Source: Methylococcaceae bacterium (lineage in GTDB: Bacteria > Pseudomonadota > Gammaproteobacteria > Methylococcales > Methylomonadaceae). From it: a stretch of DNA of 64,000 nt. The stretch covers positions 1 to 64,000 of the forward strand of contig DAOUSN010000007.1 in assembly GCA_030627205.1 (NCBI GenBank), given 5' to 3'. The notes beneath the pieces are model-generated. The model saw nothing but the letters and a program-made list of their open reading frames with translations. It did not search any database and was not told the DNA's origin. Below are positions 1-9,588 of this stretch, piece after piece; position 1 is the first letter of the stretch, and every line of letters starts with the position of its first letter. The translations under genes were made by a program, and so were the position numbers.

Positions 1-76
1 ATAAATAGAAGAGAGGTCAAAAGTTAGATATAATGGGGACTTACTTTGTACTCTAATTTTTGATAGGAAAAATAAT

Positions 77-397
77 ATGAAAAAGTTACTTTTTTTACTC
101 GCTTTATTTTCAGCTAATGTACTGGCAACCCCGGTTAATATAAATACCGCAGATGCACAAACGATAGCAGAGTCTTTAAATGGCATTGGTGAGAAAAAAG
201 CTTTAGCGATTATTGCTTATCGTGAAAAAAATGGTGATTTCAAAACCATAGAATCCTTGACAGAAGTAGCAGGGATTGGTGATAAAACCGTTGAAAAAAA
301 TAGAGAAGATATTTTATTGACCGATACGATTGAAAAAGAAGTAAATAAAAAAGTAAAAAAAGAGGTTGAAAAGCCAGAGGTTAAGGGGAAAAAATAA
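77..397 (+). CDS. ComEA-like helix-hairpin-helix protein
   Basis: Small exported protein of 106 residues. Residues 1-17 form a signal peptide (Lys-Lys then a Leu/Phe-rich core, cleavage after VLA). The mature part has the ComEA signature: VNINTA at 20-25, then two helix-hairpin-helix elements, NGIGEKKA at 35-42 and AGIGDKTVE at 65-73, which bind the DNA backbone without sequence specificity. The tail is a Lys/Glu-rich low-complexity stretch. ComEA-family proteins pull transforming DNA into the periplasm; the short proteobacterial form is often annotated as ComEA or a DNA uptake protein. No other competence gene is adjacent, so a role in transformation is inferred from the family. Confidence 0.85.
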   Translation: MKKLLFLLALFSANVLATPVNINTADAQTIAESLNGIGEKKALAIIAYREKNGDFKTIESLTEVAGIGDKTVEKNREDILLTDTIEKEVNKKVKKEVEKPEVKGKK

Positions 398-415
398 TTA
401 TTAATTTTAAAAAGT

Positions 416-447
416 CGGTTAGATGATAAATCTAATCGGTTTTTTTA
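416..447 (+). terminator. Intrinsic terminator after the ComEA-like gene
   Basis: Nine-base stem CGGTTAGAT / ATCTAATCG (one G-U pair) with a five-base loop, followed by a run of T. It lies 19 bases after the stop codon. Confidence 0.8.
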
Positions 448-504
448 TTGAAAAATATTAGGGCTTTAAAATTATTATCCATTATAAAAATAAAGGTAAG
501 CGTA

Positions 505-1192
505 AGGTCTAAGCCCTGAGCAGGTTTTAAACGTGCTTAAACAGCAACATGGTATCTACATCAGTCCATGAACGCATTTATCAGCATGTTTGGGCGGATA
601 AATGTAATGGCGGAGATTTATATCTGTATCTTTACCAAGCTAATAAAAAACACCGTAAAAAATATGGTTCAATAGACAATAGTGGGCAGATTTCAAATCG
701 CACTTGTATTGAGCAGCGTCATGAAATTGTTGAAGAAAAATCACGTCTTGGCGATTGGGAGATTGATACGGTGATTAGCAAAAATCACAATGGCGTATTA
801 GTGACAATTATTGACCTAGAATCAAAGCTCACCTTGATTAAAAAAGTTGATAGTAAATATTCCTAGGGAGTGATGACAGCAACTATAGAGCTGCTCAAGC
901 CTCATAGCAATAAAACACATACCATCACGCAGATAACGGAAAAGAGTTTGTAGGTCATAAAACGATAGCAGAGGCATTGAAAACAGAGTTTTATTGATCA
1001 TGAGAACGCGGATTGAATGAGAATACCAATGGTCTTATTCGGCAATATTTTCCTAAAGGCAGCAGTTTTATGATATTACAGATGAACAAGTTGAATTTGT
1101 GATGTACCGCCTTAACAACCGCCCTCAAAAGTGATTAAATTACCAAACACCTCAATTGGTGTTTTTGTACAGAATAAAAGCAAAGTCGTATT
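505..1192 (+). pseudogene. Decayed IS30-family transposase
   Basis: Remnant of an IS30-type DDE transposase, readable only by switching frames. SPEQVLNVLKQQHGIYIS is encoded from about 512, an extra C near 566 shifts the frame, and HERIYQHVWADK follows. GDWEIDTVI with the first catalytic Asp lies near 750. After a stop at 866 the tail continues in other frames with traces of the IS30 C-terminus: ADNGKEFVGHKTIAEALKTE near 935-990, ENTNGLIRQYFPKGS near 1020-1065 and YRLNNRP near 1104-1125. Several frameshifts and stops make it non-functional. I could not define terminal inverted repeats. It separates the ComEA-like gene from bioH. Confidence 0.8.
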
Positions 1193-1450
1193 AATACGAG
1201 GTTTTAAAATTTATCATTCTATAATTTATTATTATTACAATAACAATAAATAAGGATAACTGATACACTACTAATTATTAAGATATTTTACTAATTCATA
1301 GATAATAAATGGTATCCAGTGTCATTACTTCGTAAATATTTATTAATTCTAAGTTTATTAATAATAGTCCGCAATATTTTTTTAACTATACCTGAACTTG
1401 GAAGAAATTGAATGTTTTTGGTAAATGAACATTATTTATTGATATAACAG

Positions 1451-2230
1451 ATGAACATACATAAAGAAATTTACGGTGAAGGGGAAATCATTGTTTTACT
1501 ACATGGTTGGGCTATGCACACTGGTGTTTGGCGTGACTTTGCACAACAGTTGGCAGAAAATTATCAAGTTATCTGTTTGGATTTACCCTCACATGGACAT
1601 AGTGACGCACTGCCTAATTTTGAGTTAGCATTGATTAGTGAACAACTGATTAAAGAATTTCCACAAGAACCGTGTATTGTTTTAGGTTGGTCTTTAGGAG
1701 GGACGGTTGCTTTAGATTTGAAGCAACGTTTTCCAATTAGAATTAAAGCACTTGCCTTATTAGCGGGCAATCCCTGTTTTGTAAAAAGAGAAAATTGGGC
1801 AGGAATGGAATTAACATTATTGCATCGTTTTAAGGATAATTTAATGAAAGATTGTCATGCAACTTTATTACGGTTTTTATCCTTACAGATTTTAGGTTTG
1901 AATAATTATAAAGTTTTGGTTAAAACTCTAAGAATAGCGTTACAAGAAACCCCTGTTCCCAAGCAATCAGTTTTAGAACAAGGCTTGATTCTTTTAAAAG
2001 AGACAGATTTACGTTCTGTCGTGGGTGAACTAAATTGTTCTTTGTTATTAATCCTCGGTGACAGAGATACCCTTGTTCCTGTGGCAGTAGGTGAACAAAT
2101 GAAATCTTTACAGCCTAAATTATTTTTGCATATTTTGAAGAAGGCAGGACATGTGCCATTTTTATCTCATCAGAATGAATTATTAGTGATATTAATAGAT
2201 TTTATGGAGCGTTGTAAGCATGTTAGCTGA
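1451..2230 (+). CDS. bioH: Pimeloyl-[ACP] methyl ester carboxylesterase BioH
   Basis: Alpha/beta-hydrolase of 259 residues, the usual BioH length. It demethylates pimeloyl-ACP methyl ester, ending the disguised-substrate phase of biotin synthesis in the cytosol. Seen directly: oxyanion motif LLHGWAMHTGVW (16-27), nucleophile elbow GWSLGG with Ser81, LGDRD with the likely catalytic Asp, and AGHVPF with the catalytic His. The gene overlaps bioC by 11 bases, as expected for translationally coupled partners that open and close the same pathway step. No other bio gene is in the window: bioH is preceded by intergenic DNA and an IS30 remnant. Confidence 0.92.
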   Translation: MNIHKEIYGEGEIIVLLHGWAMHTGVWRDFAQQLAENYQVICLDLPSHGHSDALPNFELALISEQLIKEFPQEPCIVLGWSLGGTVALDLKQRFPIRIKALALLAGNPCFVKRENWAGMELTLLHRFKDNLMKDCHATLLRFLSLQILGLNNYKVLVKTLRIALQETPVPKQSVLEQGLILLKETDLRSVVGELNCSLLLILGDRDTLVPVAVGEQMKSLQPKLFLHILKKAGHVPFLSHQNELLVILIDFMERCKHVS

Positions 2231-3014
2231 TTCATCATTTGATAAGAAAGATGTGAAGAAAGCTTTTTCACAAGCCGTTAGCTCTTATGATGAGATGGCA
2301 ACTTTACAAAGAATTGCGGGAAGGGAGTTATTAAAATATGAGGGAATAGAAGAGCAAACAGGAACTATTTTAGATATAGGTTGCGGGACAGGTTTTTTAA
2401 CAGGTGAATTATTGAGCTTATTTAATTATCAACAATTAATTGCTCTAGATTTAGCATTATCTATGATAAAAGCTACTCGAAAAAAAAATAGTGCTATTAC
2501 TAATCTTCAATATTTGTGTGCTGATGCAGAAAATTTACCTTTATTAGATAACTCAGTTAATCAAGTTTTTTCTAATGTTGCTTTACAATGGTGTCAAAAC
2601 TTAGCGGGGGTTTTTACTGAGATTAAGCGAATTTTAAAGCCGAATGGATCATTAGTTTTTTCGACGTTTGGTAGTCAAACTTTACATGAGCTAAAGCATT
2701 CATGGGCAAAGGTCGATAATTTTAGCCATGTAAACAAATTTTATAATGCTAAACAAATTTGTGAAAATCTAAACTTGGTAGGTTTTCAAGAAATAATGTT
2801 CACAGAAAAGGTTTATACCTCTTATTATGATTCGGTTATTTCTTTAATGCGGGAGTTAAAAGGGATTGGCGCACATAACGTGATGACTGGGCGTAATCAT
2901 AATATGACTGGTAAATCAAGAATGCAGTTGATGATTAATTATTACGAAATATTACGAGATAATAATAGGATTCCTGCAACATTTGAAATAATTAATGTAT
3001 CTTGTAAAAAATAG
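2220..3014 (+). CDS. bioC: Malonyl-[ACP] O-methyltransferase BioC
   Basis: Class I SAM-dependent methyltransferase of 264 residues. BioC methylates malonyl-ACP so that the fatty-acid elongation enzymes accept it as primer for the pimeloyl chain. The N-terminus (KKDVKKAFSQAVSSYDEMA) is the BioC-specific lead-in, motif I LDIGCGTG is at 51-58, and NVALQWCQNL and the RILKPNG post-III region are typical of the family. The ATG lies inside bioH (11-base overlap). A strong hairpin terminator follows directly, so the unit here is only bioH-bioC. bioD, which often follows, is absent. Confidence 0.92.
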   Translation: MLADSSFDKKDVKKAFSQAVSSYDEMATLQRIAGRELLKYEGIEEQTGTILDIGCGTGFLTGELLSLFNYQQLIALDLALSMIKATRKKNSAITNLQYLCADAENLPLLDNSVNQVFSNVALQWCQNLAGVFTEIKRILKPNGSLVFSTFGSQTLHELKHSWAKVDNFSHVNKFYNAKQICENLNLVGFQEIMFTEKVYTSYYDSVISLMRELKGIGAHNVMTGRNHNMTGKSRMQLMINYYEILRDNNRIPATFEIINVSCKK

Positions 3015-3015
3015 A

Positions 3016-3053
3016 TAAGTTCCTATTTATAAAAATAAGAACTTAACTTTTTA
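3016..3053. terminator. Hairpin terminator between bioC and the PEP-CTERM gene
   Basis: Stem TAAGTTC / GAACTTA extended by an A/T-rich inner stem, followed by ACTTTTTATTT on the plus strand. It sits between convergent genes and could also stop minus-strand transcription. Confidence 0.75.
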
Positions 3054-3067
3054 TTTCAATCACAGCT

Positions 3068-3799
3068 TTAAGCAACAAGACCTTGATTTTTTTTACGTTT
3101 AGACATTCCAACTAAACCAACTAAACCAGAGCCAAACAACCAAATTGCAGCTGGGATAGGTGTGGAAGCTAAAGGTGCTGGTGGAAGAATATCTACTACA
3201 AAACTATCAAATACAAAATCCGAAGCAAAAGAAGATTGGCTTATAGATAAATTAATAGAATCAACAGAATCAAAAGAAAATGTATCTGCTCCTAAAAAAT
3301 TACTAAAAATAATCCTTTGATCAAAACCTACTACCATTTGATTACTTGATATATTGGCTACTCTTCCATCTGTATCTGTTAGCGTTAATGCAAGGTTCAC
3401 TGAGCCTTGATCAATTTCTAAAATATCAAATGAAAAATAGTTTCTATCTGCAGTTTCCCCTTGGGTTAAGTCTACACCACCAAGTCCTAATCCTCCTTTA
3501 TCCCATGTTATTTCACTTTTTATTCTGGTTATGGCATCAGAACTATAAGTAAAAACGCTACCAAATGCTCCAGTGTTCCCACCTAAAGGACCATCTACAT
3601 GATCAGTTTGATTGGTTCTAGATCCACCAATCGCTCCATCAGATAATATTGTTCCAGATGCACTAGTTGGCGATGAATTTTGTACTGCGTATGAAATACC
3701 ACCATCATCGAATGTATCAATGGTAATTGGTGCAGCTAAAACTGAACCAGTGATAGATAGAGCAGCGACAGTTGCTATTGAAAGTATATACTTTTTCAT
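3068..3799 (-). CDS. PEP-CTERM sorting-signal protein
   Basis: Exported protein of 243 residues. It has an N-terminal signal peptide (about 1-22, cleavage after SVLA) and a C-terminal PEP-CTERM tripartite signal from about residue 213: the variant motif TPIPAA, a hydrophobic stretch with WLFGSGLVGLVG, then SKRKK. Exosortases recognise this signal and anchor or release the protein at the outer surface. The middle is rich in Ser, Thr, Gly and Asp and looks like a beta-sandwich; I see no catalytic motif. The Shine-Dalgarno AAGGGGA lies just upstream. The matching exosortase XrtA and TPR protein lie 0.25-5 kb away on the same strand, so this is the likely local substrate. Confidence 0.85.
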   Translation of the reverse strand: MKKYILSIATVAALSITGSVLAAPITIDTFDDGGISYAVQNSSPTSASGTILSDGAIGGSRTNQTDHVDGPLGGNTGAFGSVFTYSSDAITRIKSEITWDKGGLGLGGVDLTQGETADRNYFSFDILEIDQGSVNLALTLTDTDGRVANISSNQMVVGFDQRIIFSNFLGADTFSFDSVDSINLSISQSSFASDFVFDSFVVDILPPAPLASTPIPAAIWLFGSGLVGLVGMSKRKKNQGLVA

Positions 3800-4056
3800 A
3801 ACTTTCCCCTTAAAAAATTTAATTATTACTACAAATCCAATATAACTTTGATATTTTTCTCAAAAATATATATGGAATCTCACTTGAATTATATTGTAAT
3901 TCACTAACAAAAAGCAATACCATTTTCTATGAAATGATAGTTAGCTCACGATAACACCTTAACTAGCTATAGTTATGATTATATAAATGTTTGATGTAGT
4001 TAAAAGCTTACGCTATTAATGCCTTATATTAGAGTTTACAAAATATTTATTTTAGT

Positions 4057-6426
4057 TTAGTTTTTTAAGGTTTTTAATAATGTAATTACTTCATCTTTTT
4101 CTGCAAAGCCTTCTTTTTTATCACTAATTTTTAATGCCGTTTTCAATTCAGGTATTGCTTTTAGAGGGTTATTAATTTTAATATAGGCTTTGGCTAAATG
4201 GTATCTAAATACAGCAGTATTGGGTTTTTCTGAAACGACTTTTATAAAAACAGCTAACGCTTCTTGATAATGACTATTAGCAAATAATACCCAACCATAG
4301 GTGTCAAGATAATAAATCTGTTTTAAATCAGCAAAATGTTTTACTAACTCAAGCGCGCGTTTTGCATTTTCTTTGGATGGAAAATGGTCTACTAATAAAG
4401 ATGCCAAATTATTGAGAGCAATATTATTCTCTGGTTGATTAGCTAAAAGTTCTTCATAAATTGCTAATGAAGTTTTATAGTCTTTATTTTTTTCATAAAT
4501 ACCCGCTAAACCCATTATTAAATTGATATTGTTAGGTATGTTTTTTAGCCCTTCTTTGTACATAGAAATAGCTTTATCATCATTATTTTTGAGTTTATAA
4601 ATAGCCGTAATTTTTTCATAAAAAGCCGCAATTTTTGGCCATTTATGATTTGCGGTTATGAGGATAGATAAGGCCTGATCAATTTTTTTATCAAAAATAA
4701 ATAATTGAGCACGTAATACAATAGCATAAGGTTTATCAGGGTAGGTTGCTATATATTCATTAAGATAGGTGTGCATTATTGTTCGTTGATTTAAACGCTC
4801 ATAACAAATTAACATACCGTCTAAAGCTGCAAATAAATTAGGTGAATACTTGAGAGCTTGTTTATATTGCTCAATGGCTTTTTCAAAAAACTCTTGTCTT
4901 TGTGAAATTCTTCCGGCTAAATAGTTAGAGGCATCAACACCTTTAGGATTTTTAGCAATTAATTCAACAATTTTTTCTGTTCCTTCCCAGTCTTCTTGAG
5001 AAAACTTGATTTTAGCGAGTGTTAGTAGTGCTTTAGGATTCTCTGGATCTTCTTTTAAAAAACGTTGTACTATTTTTTCTGCACGAATAAAATCTTCATT
5101 ATCTATCATTTTGGAAGCAACAAATGTCATTGCGGTAAAATTACTTGGATTAAGATCAAGTGCTTTACGGAAATATTCTTCGGCTAACGCTAGTGAGTTT
5201 TTTTCTAAATAGGCTTGAGCTAATAAGGTGATTGCTTCATCAGATTCTGGGTAGTTTTTTAGAATGCTACGTAAATCTATAATTCCTTCATCATACAAAC
5301 CTTTGGCGAGTTTTAATTGAGTTTTTAAAATGCGTCCACCAAGATTTTGAGGATTAACCGCTAAAACTTCTTCAATAAGTGCCGATGCTACCGTTGAGTC
5401 AGGCTCGTTAGCGGCTAATAGAAGTTTGGCTTTTAATTGAGCTGATTCATTATCGGTATTTTTAATTAGTAAATTAAGTTGCTTCTTAGCTTCTAATGGT
5501 TTTTTCTGAATACTGTATAGTTTTACAAGATAAAAATATAATTCTGTTTCCTTAGGAGTTTTCGCAATATAACCCTTAATTTTTTCTTCAACTAAAGTAG
5601 GTTTCTTAGTTATTAAAAATCTAATTAACCTAATTTTAGGAGCTAATAAATCTTGGTTTGTAACGATAATATTTTCTAATATTTCTACGCCTTCATCATC
5701 TTTTTGTCTACGAAAATAATAGTTAGCAAAATTATAACTAAAAGCAAGTGTTTCAGGAAAACGTTTAATTGCTATTTTATACTGTTTCTCAATTGCAGAA
5801 AAATCTTTTAGCTCGCTAAATATTTTAATTTTTAGTTGATTTAATGCTAAGTCATCAATATTATTTTTTAGAGCTTGATTAACTGTCTTTAAAGCTGTTG
5901 AGTAATTTTTTTGTTGTAAATAAATAACTACCTGTAATTTAGCTGCATCAGCATGATTTGGATTATGTAATAAAACCTTATCTATTATTGATATTGCTTC
6001 ATTAATTTTTTCCTGTGTAAAAAAAATCTTGGCTTGCAACACTAACGCATCCAAATTATTTTTATCAATAGCCAATATAAGATTAACTTTTCCCATGGCT
6101 TCGTCAATTTTTTGAGATATTAAGAATAACATTCCCAATTTCAAATGTGCCTCAATATGGTTAGGATCAATTTCAACAACTTGTTCTAATGTTTTATACA
6201 TCTCCGTTCCATTTTTTTCTTTCTCATAAATTAGAGCTAAATAATAAAATGCCTCTGCTTGTTGATTGTCAATTTGAACGGCATTTTTAAATTCTAATTT
6301 TGCTTTATCATAATTTTCTTGTTGATAAAAAGATTTTCCATTTTCTATGTATTCTTGAGCAGTATGAGAATTACATCCTAATAATGAGAAAAATATAAAA
6401 AAGATTAATATTTTTATGAAAGGCAT
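4057..6426 (-). CDS. TPR-repeat lipoprotein of the exosortase system (PrsT-like)
   Basis: Lipoprotein of 789 residues. Signal peptide 1-17 ends at lipobox SLLGC with Cys18. The rest is an almost unbroken array of roughly twenty tetratricopeptide repeats, recognisable by A..Y...L...P.N..A.. spacing, for example GKSFYQQENYDKAKLEFKNA and the region near 620-680. It resembles PrsT, the large TPR lipoprotein found beside exosortase A in PEP-CTERM/EPS loci, though it is somewhat shorter than the usual ~900 residues. It follows xrtA by 55 bases on the same strand, so the two are probably co-transcribed. The likely role is a scaffold in polysaccharide export or PEP-CTERM protein assembly; that is inference from context. 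Confidence 0.8.
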   Translation of the reverse strand: MPFIKILIFFIFFSLLGCNSHTAQEYIENGKSFYQQENYDKAKLEFKNAVQIDNQQAEAFYYLALIYEKEKNGTEMYKTLEQVVEIDPNHIEAHLKLGMLFLISQKIDEAMGKVNLILAIDKNNLDALVLQAKIFFTQEKINEAISIIDKVLLHNPNHADAAKLQVVIYLQQKNYSTALKTVNQALKNNIDDLALNQLKIKIFSELKDFSAIEKQYKIAIKRFPETLAFSYNFANYYFRRQKDDEGVEILENIIVTNQDLLAPKIRLIRFLITKKPTLVEEKIKGYIAKTPKETELYFYLVKLYSIQKKPLEAKKQLNLLIKNTDNESAQLKAKLLLAANEPDSTVASALIEEVLAVNPQNLGGRILKTQLKLAKGLYDEGIIDLRSILKNYPESDEAITLLAQAYLEKNSLALAEEYFRKALDLNPSNFTAMTFVASKMIDNEDFIRAEKIVQRFLKEDPENPKALLTLAKIKFSQEDWEGTEKIVELIAKNPKGVDASNYLAGRISQRQEFFEKAIEQYKQALKYSPNLFAALDGMLICYERLNQRTIMHTYLNEYIATYPDKPYAIVLRAQLFIFDKKIDQALSILITANHKWPKIAAFYEKITAIYKLKNNDDKAISMYKEGLKNIPNNINLIMGLAGIYEKNKDYKTSLAIYEELLANQPENNIALNNLASLLVDHFPSKENAKRALELVKHFADLKQIYYLDTYGWVLFANSHYQEALAVFIKVVSEKPNTAVFRYHLAKAYIKINNPLKAIPELKTALKISDKKEGFAEKDEVITLLKTLKN

Positions 6427-6481
6427 AAGTTCAGTCCAGTATTTTAGTTTGATAAATAATAATATTACGTATTTTTGTTAG

Positions 6482-8050
6482 TTAATTTGGAACATATTTT
6501 TCTAATTTATTATCAAGAAGCAACATAAACTGTTGTAGGCGTTTATCAGCTAGTTCATTATCTTCATTTGGATGAATAACGGTTGTTAAACGAATGAGTG
6601 CACCATCAGTTCTTTTATATTTTAACGAACCTAAGAAAGTATGCCATTTTAAAAAATACTCATTAGCAATGCTTTCTCCCCTTTGTTGATACCAGTAATA
6701 AACCAGTTGTTTATTGTCTCCTTTCTTTATCAAAACTCTATTAAATGAGATTTTATTAAATTGAGTTTCAATAAGTTCAATAATTTTCCAGCCACCACCA
6801 GGAATACATAATTTAGGTGAATGTGGAACGACACCATTTTTTTGTGTTTGATAATAAGCAACATAAAAATTTATAATTTTCTCGTTAGCTTTAAAATCAA
6901 TCAGGGTATAATCAGTTAACCCTAATACAGTAAGCGTTTTTTCGTCTAAAGTTTTTATATTTCCGGTAAAATTGGCTAATTGTAATGGAAACGTTTTAAA
7001 AGATTGTCGCTGGGGAATAATATCAGCTCTAGTTGCTAAAGGTTTTATAAAAATAACGGCTGCTATCATTAATAAAATACTACAAAATAAAGGTAAAAGT
7101 ATTAAAGTGTAAGTTTTGCTATATTCAGGACTTGGCTCGCTTATTAGTCCAAATATATCATCCCAAGTCCTTGTTTTACGTTCATTCCAAGAAAGTAACC
7201 ACATTGATAAAATCAAGACTATTAAACAAGCCATGAAAACAATCCAGCCTTCAAAGTCATGGGTAAAACCCTCTGCCATTGATATTCCCCAATGGTTAAC
7301 AAGGACACCGATAATTCCAATTCTAAAACTATTCATGAAAATAGTAATCGGGATTGAGATTAAAAATATAAGCATTCGTTTCCAAAAAACCACTTGATAC
7401 ATATAAGCACAAATGAAGGCTAAACTCATTAATGGAAATAAATAACGTAAACCACTACAAGCTTCTACAATTTGTAATTTATAATTACCTAAATCAATGA
7501 CATTCCCTTCTAAAAAAACAGGTATATCACAAAACCGAATAATAGAAACCCCAAGTTGTGAAGAGATTAATTGTAATTTTGCGGTTAAACCTGCTTGTAA
7601 AACAGCAGGTAGAGGAAATGAAAAAATAATGATTAGAATAGGAATTAAGGTTATTTTACTAACTTTATAACCTGTAATCGTTAACGATAAACCAATTAAA
7701 AGAAAAATAAATGAAAAGCGTAATGAAAAATAAATATCAGCAATAGTTCCAATAAAATAAGCAATTATCGCAATAATAATAATTGCCACACCTATCCATG
7801 AGGGGCTAAATTTTTCGGCTAATATTAGCTGCTTTTTTTGCCAGATAAAGTAAATAGTAATCAAAGGTATCATAAAACCGTGACCGTATTCTTCTTTTGT
7901 ATTCCATGTTGTTATTAAAATTTTAAAAACATCCCAATAAAGTATGAGAATTAATCCAATAGTAACAACAATAATGGCTATATGTTTAATAGAAAGAAGG
8001 GCTTTCATATTTAATGAATTATTGGTTATGGATAAAAATAATTTATTCAT
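6482..8050 (-). CDS. xrtA: Exosortase A with C-terminal EpsI domain (XrtA)
   Basis: Polytopic membrane protein of 522 residues. The N-terminal half has about eight hydrophobic segments carrying the exosortase catalytic triad: Cys198 in VEACSGLRYLFPL, Arg243 in NSFRIGIIG and His264 in EGFTHDFEGW. From about residue 320 a soluble EpsI-type domain follows (PHSPKLCIPGGGW, VYYWYQQRGE), as in XrtA fusions. It is the predicted transpeptidase that cleaves PEP-CTERM signals. An alternative start is Met15 (8008); neither start has a clear Shine-Dalgarno. It lies 53 bases after ppa and 55 before the TPR gene. The polysaccharide-synthesis genes that normally surround xrtA are not in this window. Confidence 0.88.
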   Translation of the reverse strand: MNKLFLSITNNSLNMKALLSIKHIAIIVVTIGLILILYWDVFKILITTWNTKEEYGHGFMIPLITIYFIWQKKQLILAEKFSPSWIGVAIIIIAIIAYFIGTIADIYFSLRFSFIFLLIGLSLTITGYKVSKITLIPILIIIFSFPLPAVLQAGLTAKLQLISSQLGVSIIRFCDIPVFLEGNVIDLGNYKLQIVEACSGLRYLFPLMSLAFICAYMYQVVFWKRMLIFLISIPITIFMNSFRIGIIGVLVNHWGISMAEGFTHDFEGWIVFMACLIVLILSMWLLSWNERKTRTWDDIFGLISEPSPEYSKTYTLILLPLFCSILLMIAAVIFIKPLATRADIIPQRQSFKTFPLQLANFTGNIKTLDEKTLTVLGLTDYTLIDFKANEKIINFYVAYYQTQKNGVVPHSPKLCIPGGGWKIIELIETQFNKISFNRVLIKKGDNKQLVYYWYQQRGESIANEYFLKWHTFLGSLKYKRTDGALIRLTTVIHPNEDNELADKRLQQFMLLLDNKLEKYVPN

Positions 8051-8103
8051 TTGGCTACTAATTTTAAAATGGCTAGAAAAAGTTATATCGGAGTTATTAT
8101 TTA

Positions 8104-8634
8104 TTATGTTTGCTGATTACGGATAATGCTTTCAAGTATTTCTTTTTTGGCTTCATCAACATCAGCCCAACCATTAATTTTCACCCATTTTCCTGGTTCT
8201 AGATCTTTATAATGTTCAAAAAAATGCGAAATTTTGGAGAGTTTTTCTTCCATAATATCAGAATATGAGTTTACCTTATTATAGTATGGTGTCAGTTTTT
8301 CTATAGGAACTGCTAAAACTTTTGGGTCATCACCTGCTTCATCAACCATTTTTAGTAAACCTATCGGACGACAGCTTATAACTGAACCACTTAATAAAGC
8401 CGCAGGTGCAATAACTAAGACATCGACAGGATCACCGTCATCCGCTAAAGTGTGAGGTATGTAGCCGTAATTAGTTGGATACTGCATGGCTGTTCCCATA
8501 AACCGATCTACTATTAACGCACCTGTATCTTTATCAATTTCGTATTTTACAGGGTCACTATTCGCAGGAATTTCAATAACGACATTGATTATATCTGGAC
8601 TCTCAATGTTTAGGATAACTTTTTTAGGTGACAT
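8104..8634 (-). CDS. ppa: Inorganic pyrophosphatase (family I)
   Basis: Cytosolic Mg-dependent pyrophosphatase of 176 residues, the standard bacterial hexameric type. It hydrolyses PPi to two phosphates, pulling biosynthetic reactions forward. The signature DGDPVDVLV is at 66-74 with its metal-binding Asp residues; NYGYIPHT and [12 protein letters not shown] are also diagnostic. It is first in a minus-strand run ppa-xrtA-TPR and divergent from the DUF2797 gene, with a 66-base intergenic region that must hold both promoters. Confidence 0.95.
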   Translation of the reverse strand: MSPKKVILNIESPDIINVVIEIPANSDPVKYEIDKDTGALIVDRFMGTAMQYPTNYGYIPHTLADDGDPVDVLVIAPAALLSGSVISCRPIGLLKMVDEAGDDPKVLAVPIEKLTPYYNKVNSYSDIMEEKLSKISHFFEHYKDLEPGKWVKINGWADVDEAKKEILESIIRNQQT

Positions 8635-8700
8635 ATTGTTTGTTGTAGTGGTGTAAAATGAGGTTATTATATTAACAGATGAAATACTACAGGATAATAA

Positions 8701-9516
8701 ATGTTAGGAAATTTAGGTAAAATGAAAACACAATTGGAAAATCCTATTCATTATCAGTTACCATTATCTAATGAATTAATTGATTTAAACCCTTTAATTG
8801 GTCAACCGATTAAATTAGTTCATAGTGGCAATATTTATTGTATACACTGTCAGAAAAAAACTAAAAAAAGTTTTAATCAGGGTTATTGCTATCAATGTTT
8901 TAGAGCATTGGCACAATGTGATTTATGTATTATGAAACCCGAAATCTGTCATCATCATCAAGGAACATGTCGAGATCCTGAATGGGGTGATGAATTTTGT
9001 ATGCAGCCACATTATGTTTATTTGGCTAATTCATCAGGAATAAAAGTGGGAATTACCCGTCATACTCAAATTCCCACACGGTGGATAGATCAGGGCGCTG
9101 TACAAGCACTGCCGATTTTTAAAGTATCAAGTCGTTATTTATCAGGGCTAGTTGAAGTTATTATTGCTCAACATGTTAGTGATAAAACTAGTTGGCAAAA
9201 AATGCTAAAATCTAAACCAGAGAAGGTTGATTTAATTGTTAAGCGTGATGAATTATTAGTTTTGTGTAAACAAGAATTAAATGAACTTCAACAGACTATT
9301 GATGAAACGGCTTTAGAATTATTGACTGATGAACCAATAATTACGCTTGATTTTCCAATAATACGTTATCCTGTTAAGGTAAAATCATTAAATTTTGATA
9401 AGCAAGCGGAAGTTTCTGGGATCTTGGAAGGAATTAAAGGTCAATATTTATTACTTGATAACGGGGTGATTAATATTCGTAAATTTACTGGTTATGAAGT
9501 TGAACTGATTATCTAG
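8701..9516 (+). CDS. DUF2797 family zinc-finger-like protein
   Basis: Protein of 271 residues that I recognise as DUF2797, a family of unknown function. The N-terminal third is Cys-rich: CxxC pairs at 47-50, 63-66 and 73-76, then Cys83, HHH, Cys90 and Cys100, consistent with structural zinc. It is followed by [15 protein letters not shown] (about 106-120), which resembles the first strands of a GIY-YIG fold, but no complete nuclease active site can be named. The ATG at 8701 has AGGA upstream; Met8 is an alternative. It has no operon partner of known function. Confidence 0.8.
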   Translation: MLGNLGKMKTQLENPIHYQLPLSNELIDLNPLIGQPIKLVHSGNIYCIHCQKKTKKSFNQGYCYQCFRALAQCDLCIMKPEICHHHQGTCRDPEWGDEFCMQPHYVYLANSSGIKVGITRHTQIPTRWIDQGAVQALPIFKVSSRYLSGLVEVIIAQHVSDKTSWQKMLKSKPEKVDLIVKRDELLVLCKQELNELQQTIDETALELLTDEPIITLDFPIIRYPVKVKSLNFDKQAEVSGILEGIKGQYLLLDNGVINIRKFTGYEVELII

Positions 9517-9588
9517 TAATAATTTCTAAACCCCGTTAACTCATGTAATGTTCTTTAATTTTTTAAACACCTAATAAATACATTGTTT

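Noticed and set aside
3346-3845. Plus-strand open frames opposite the PEP-CTERM gene
   Set aside because: They have no motifs, signal or ribosome binding site and mirror the minus-strand gene.
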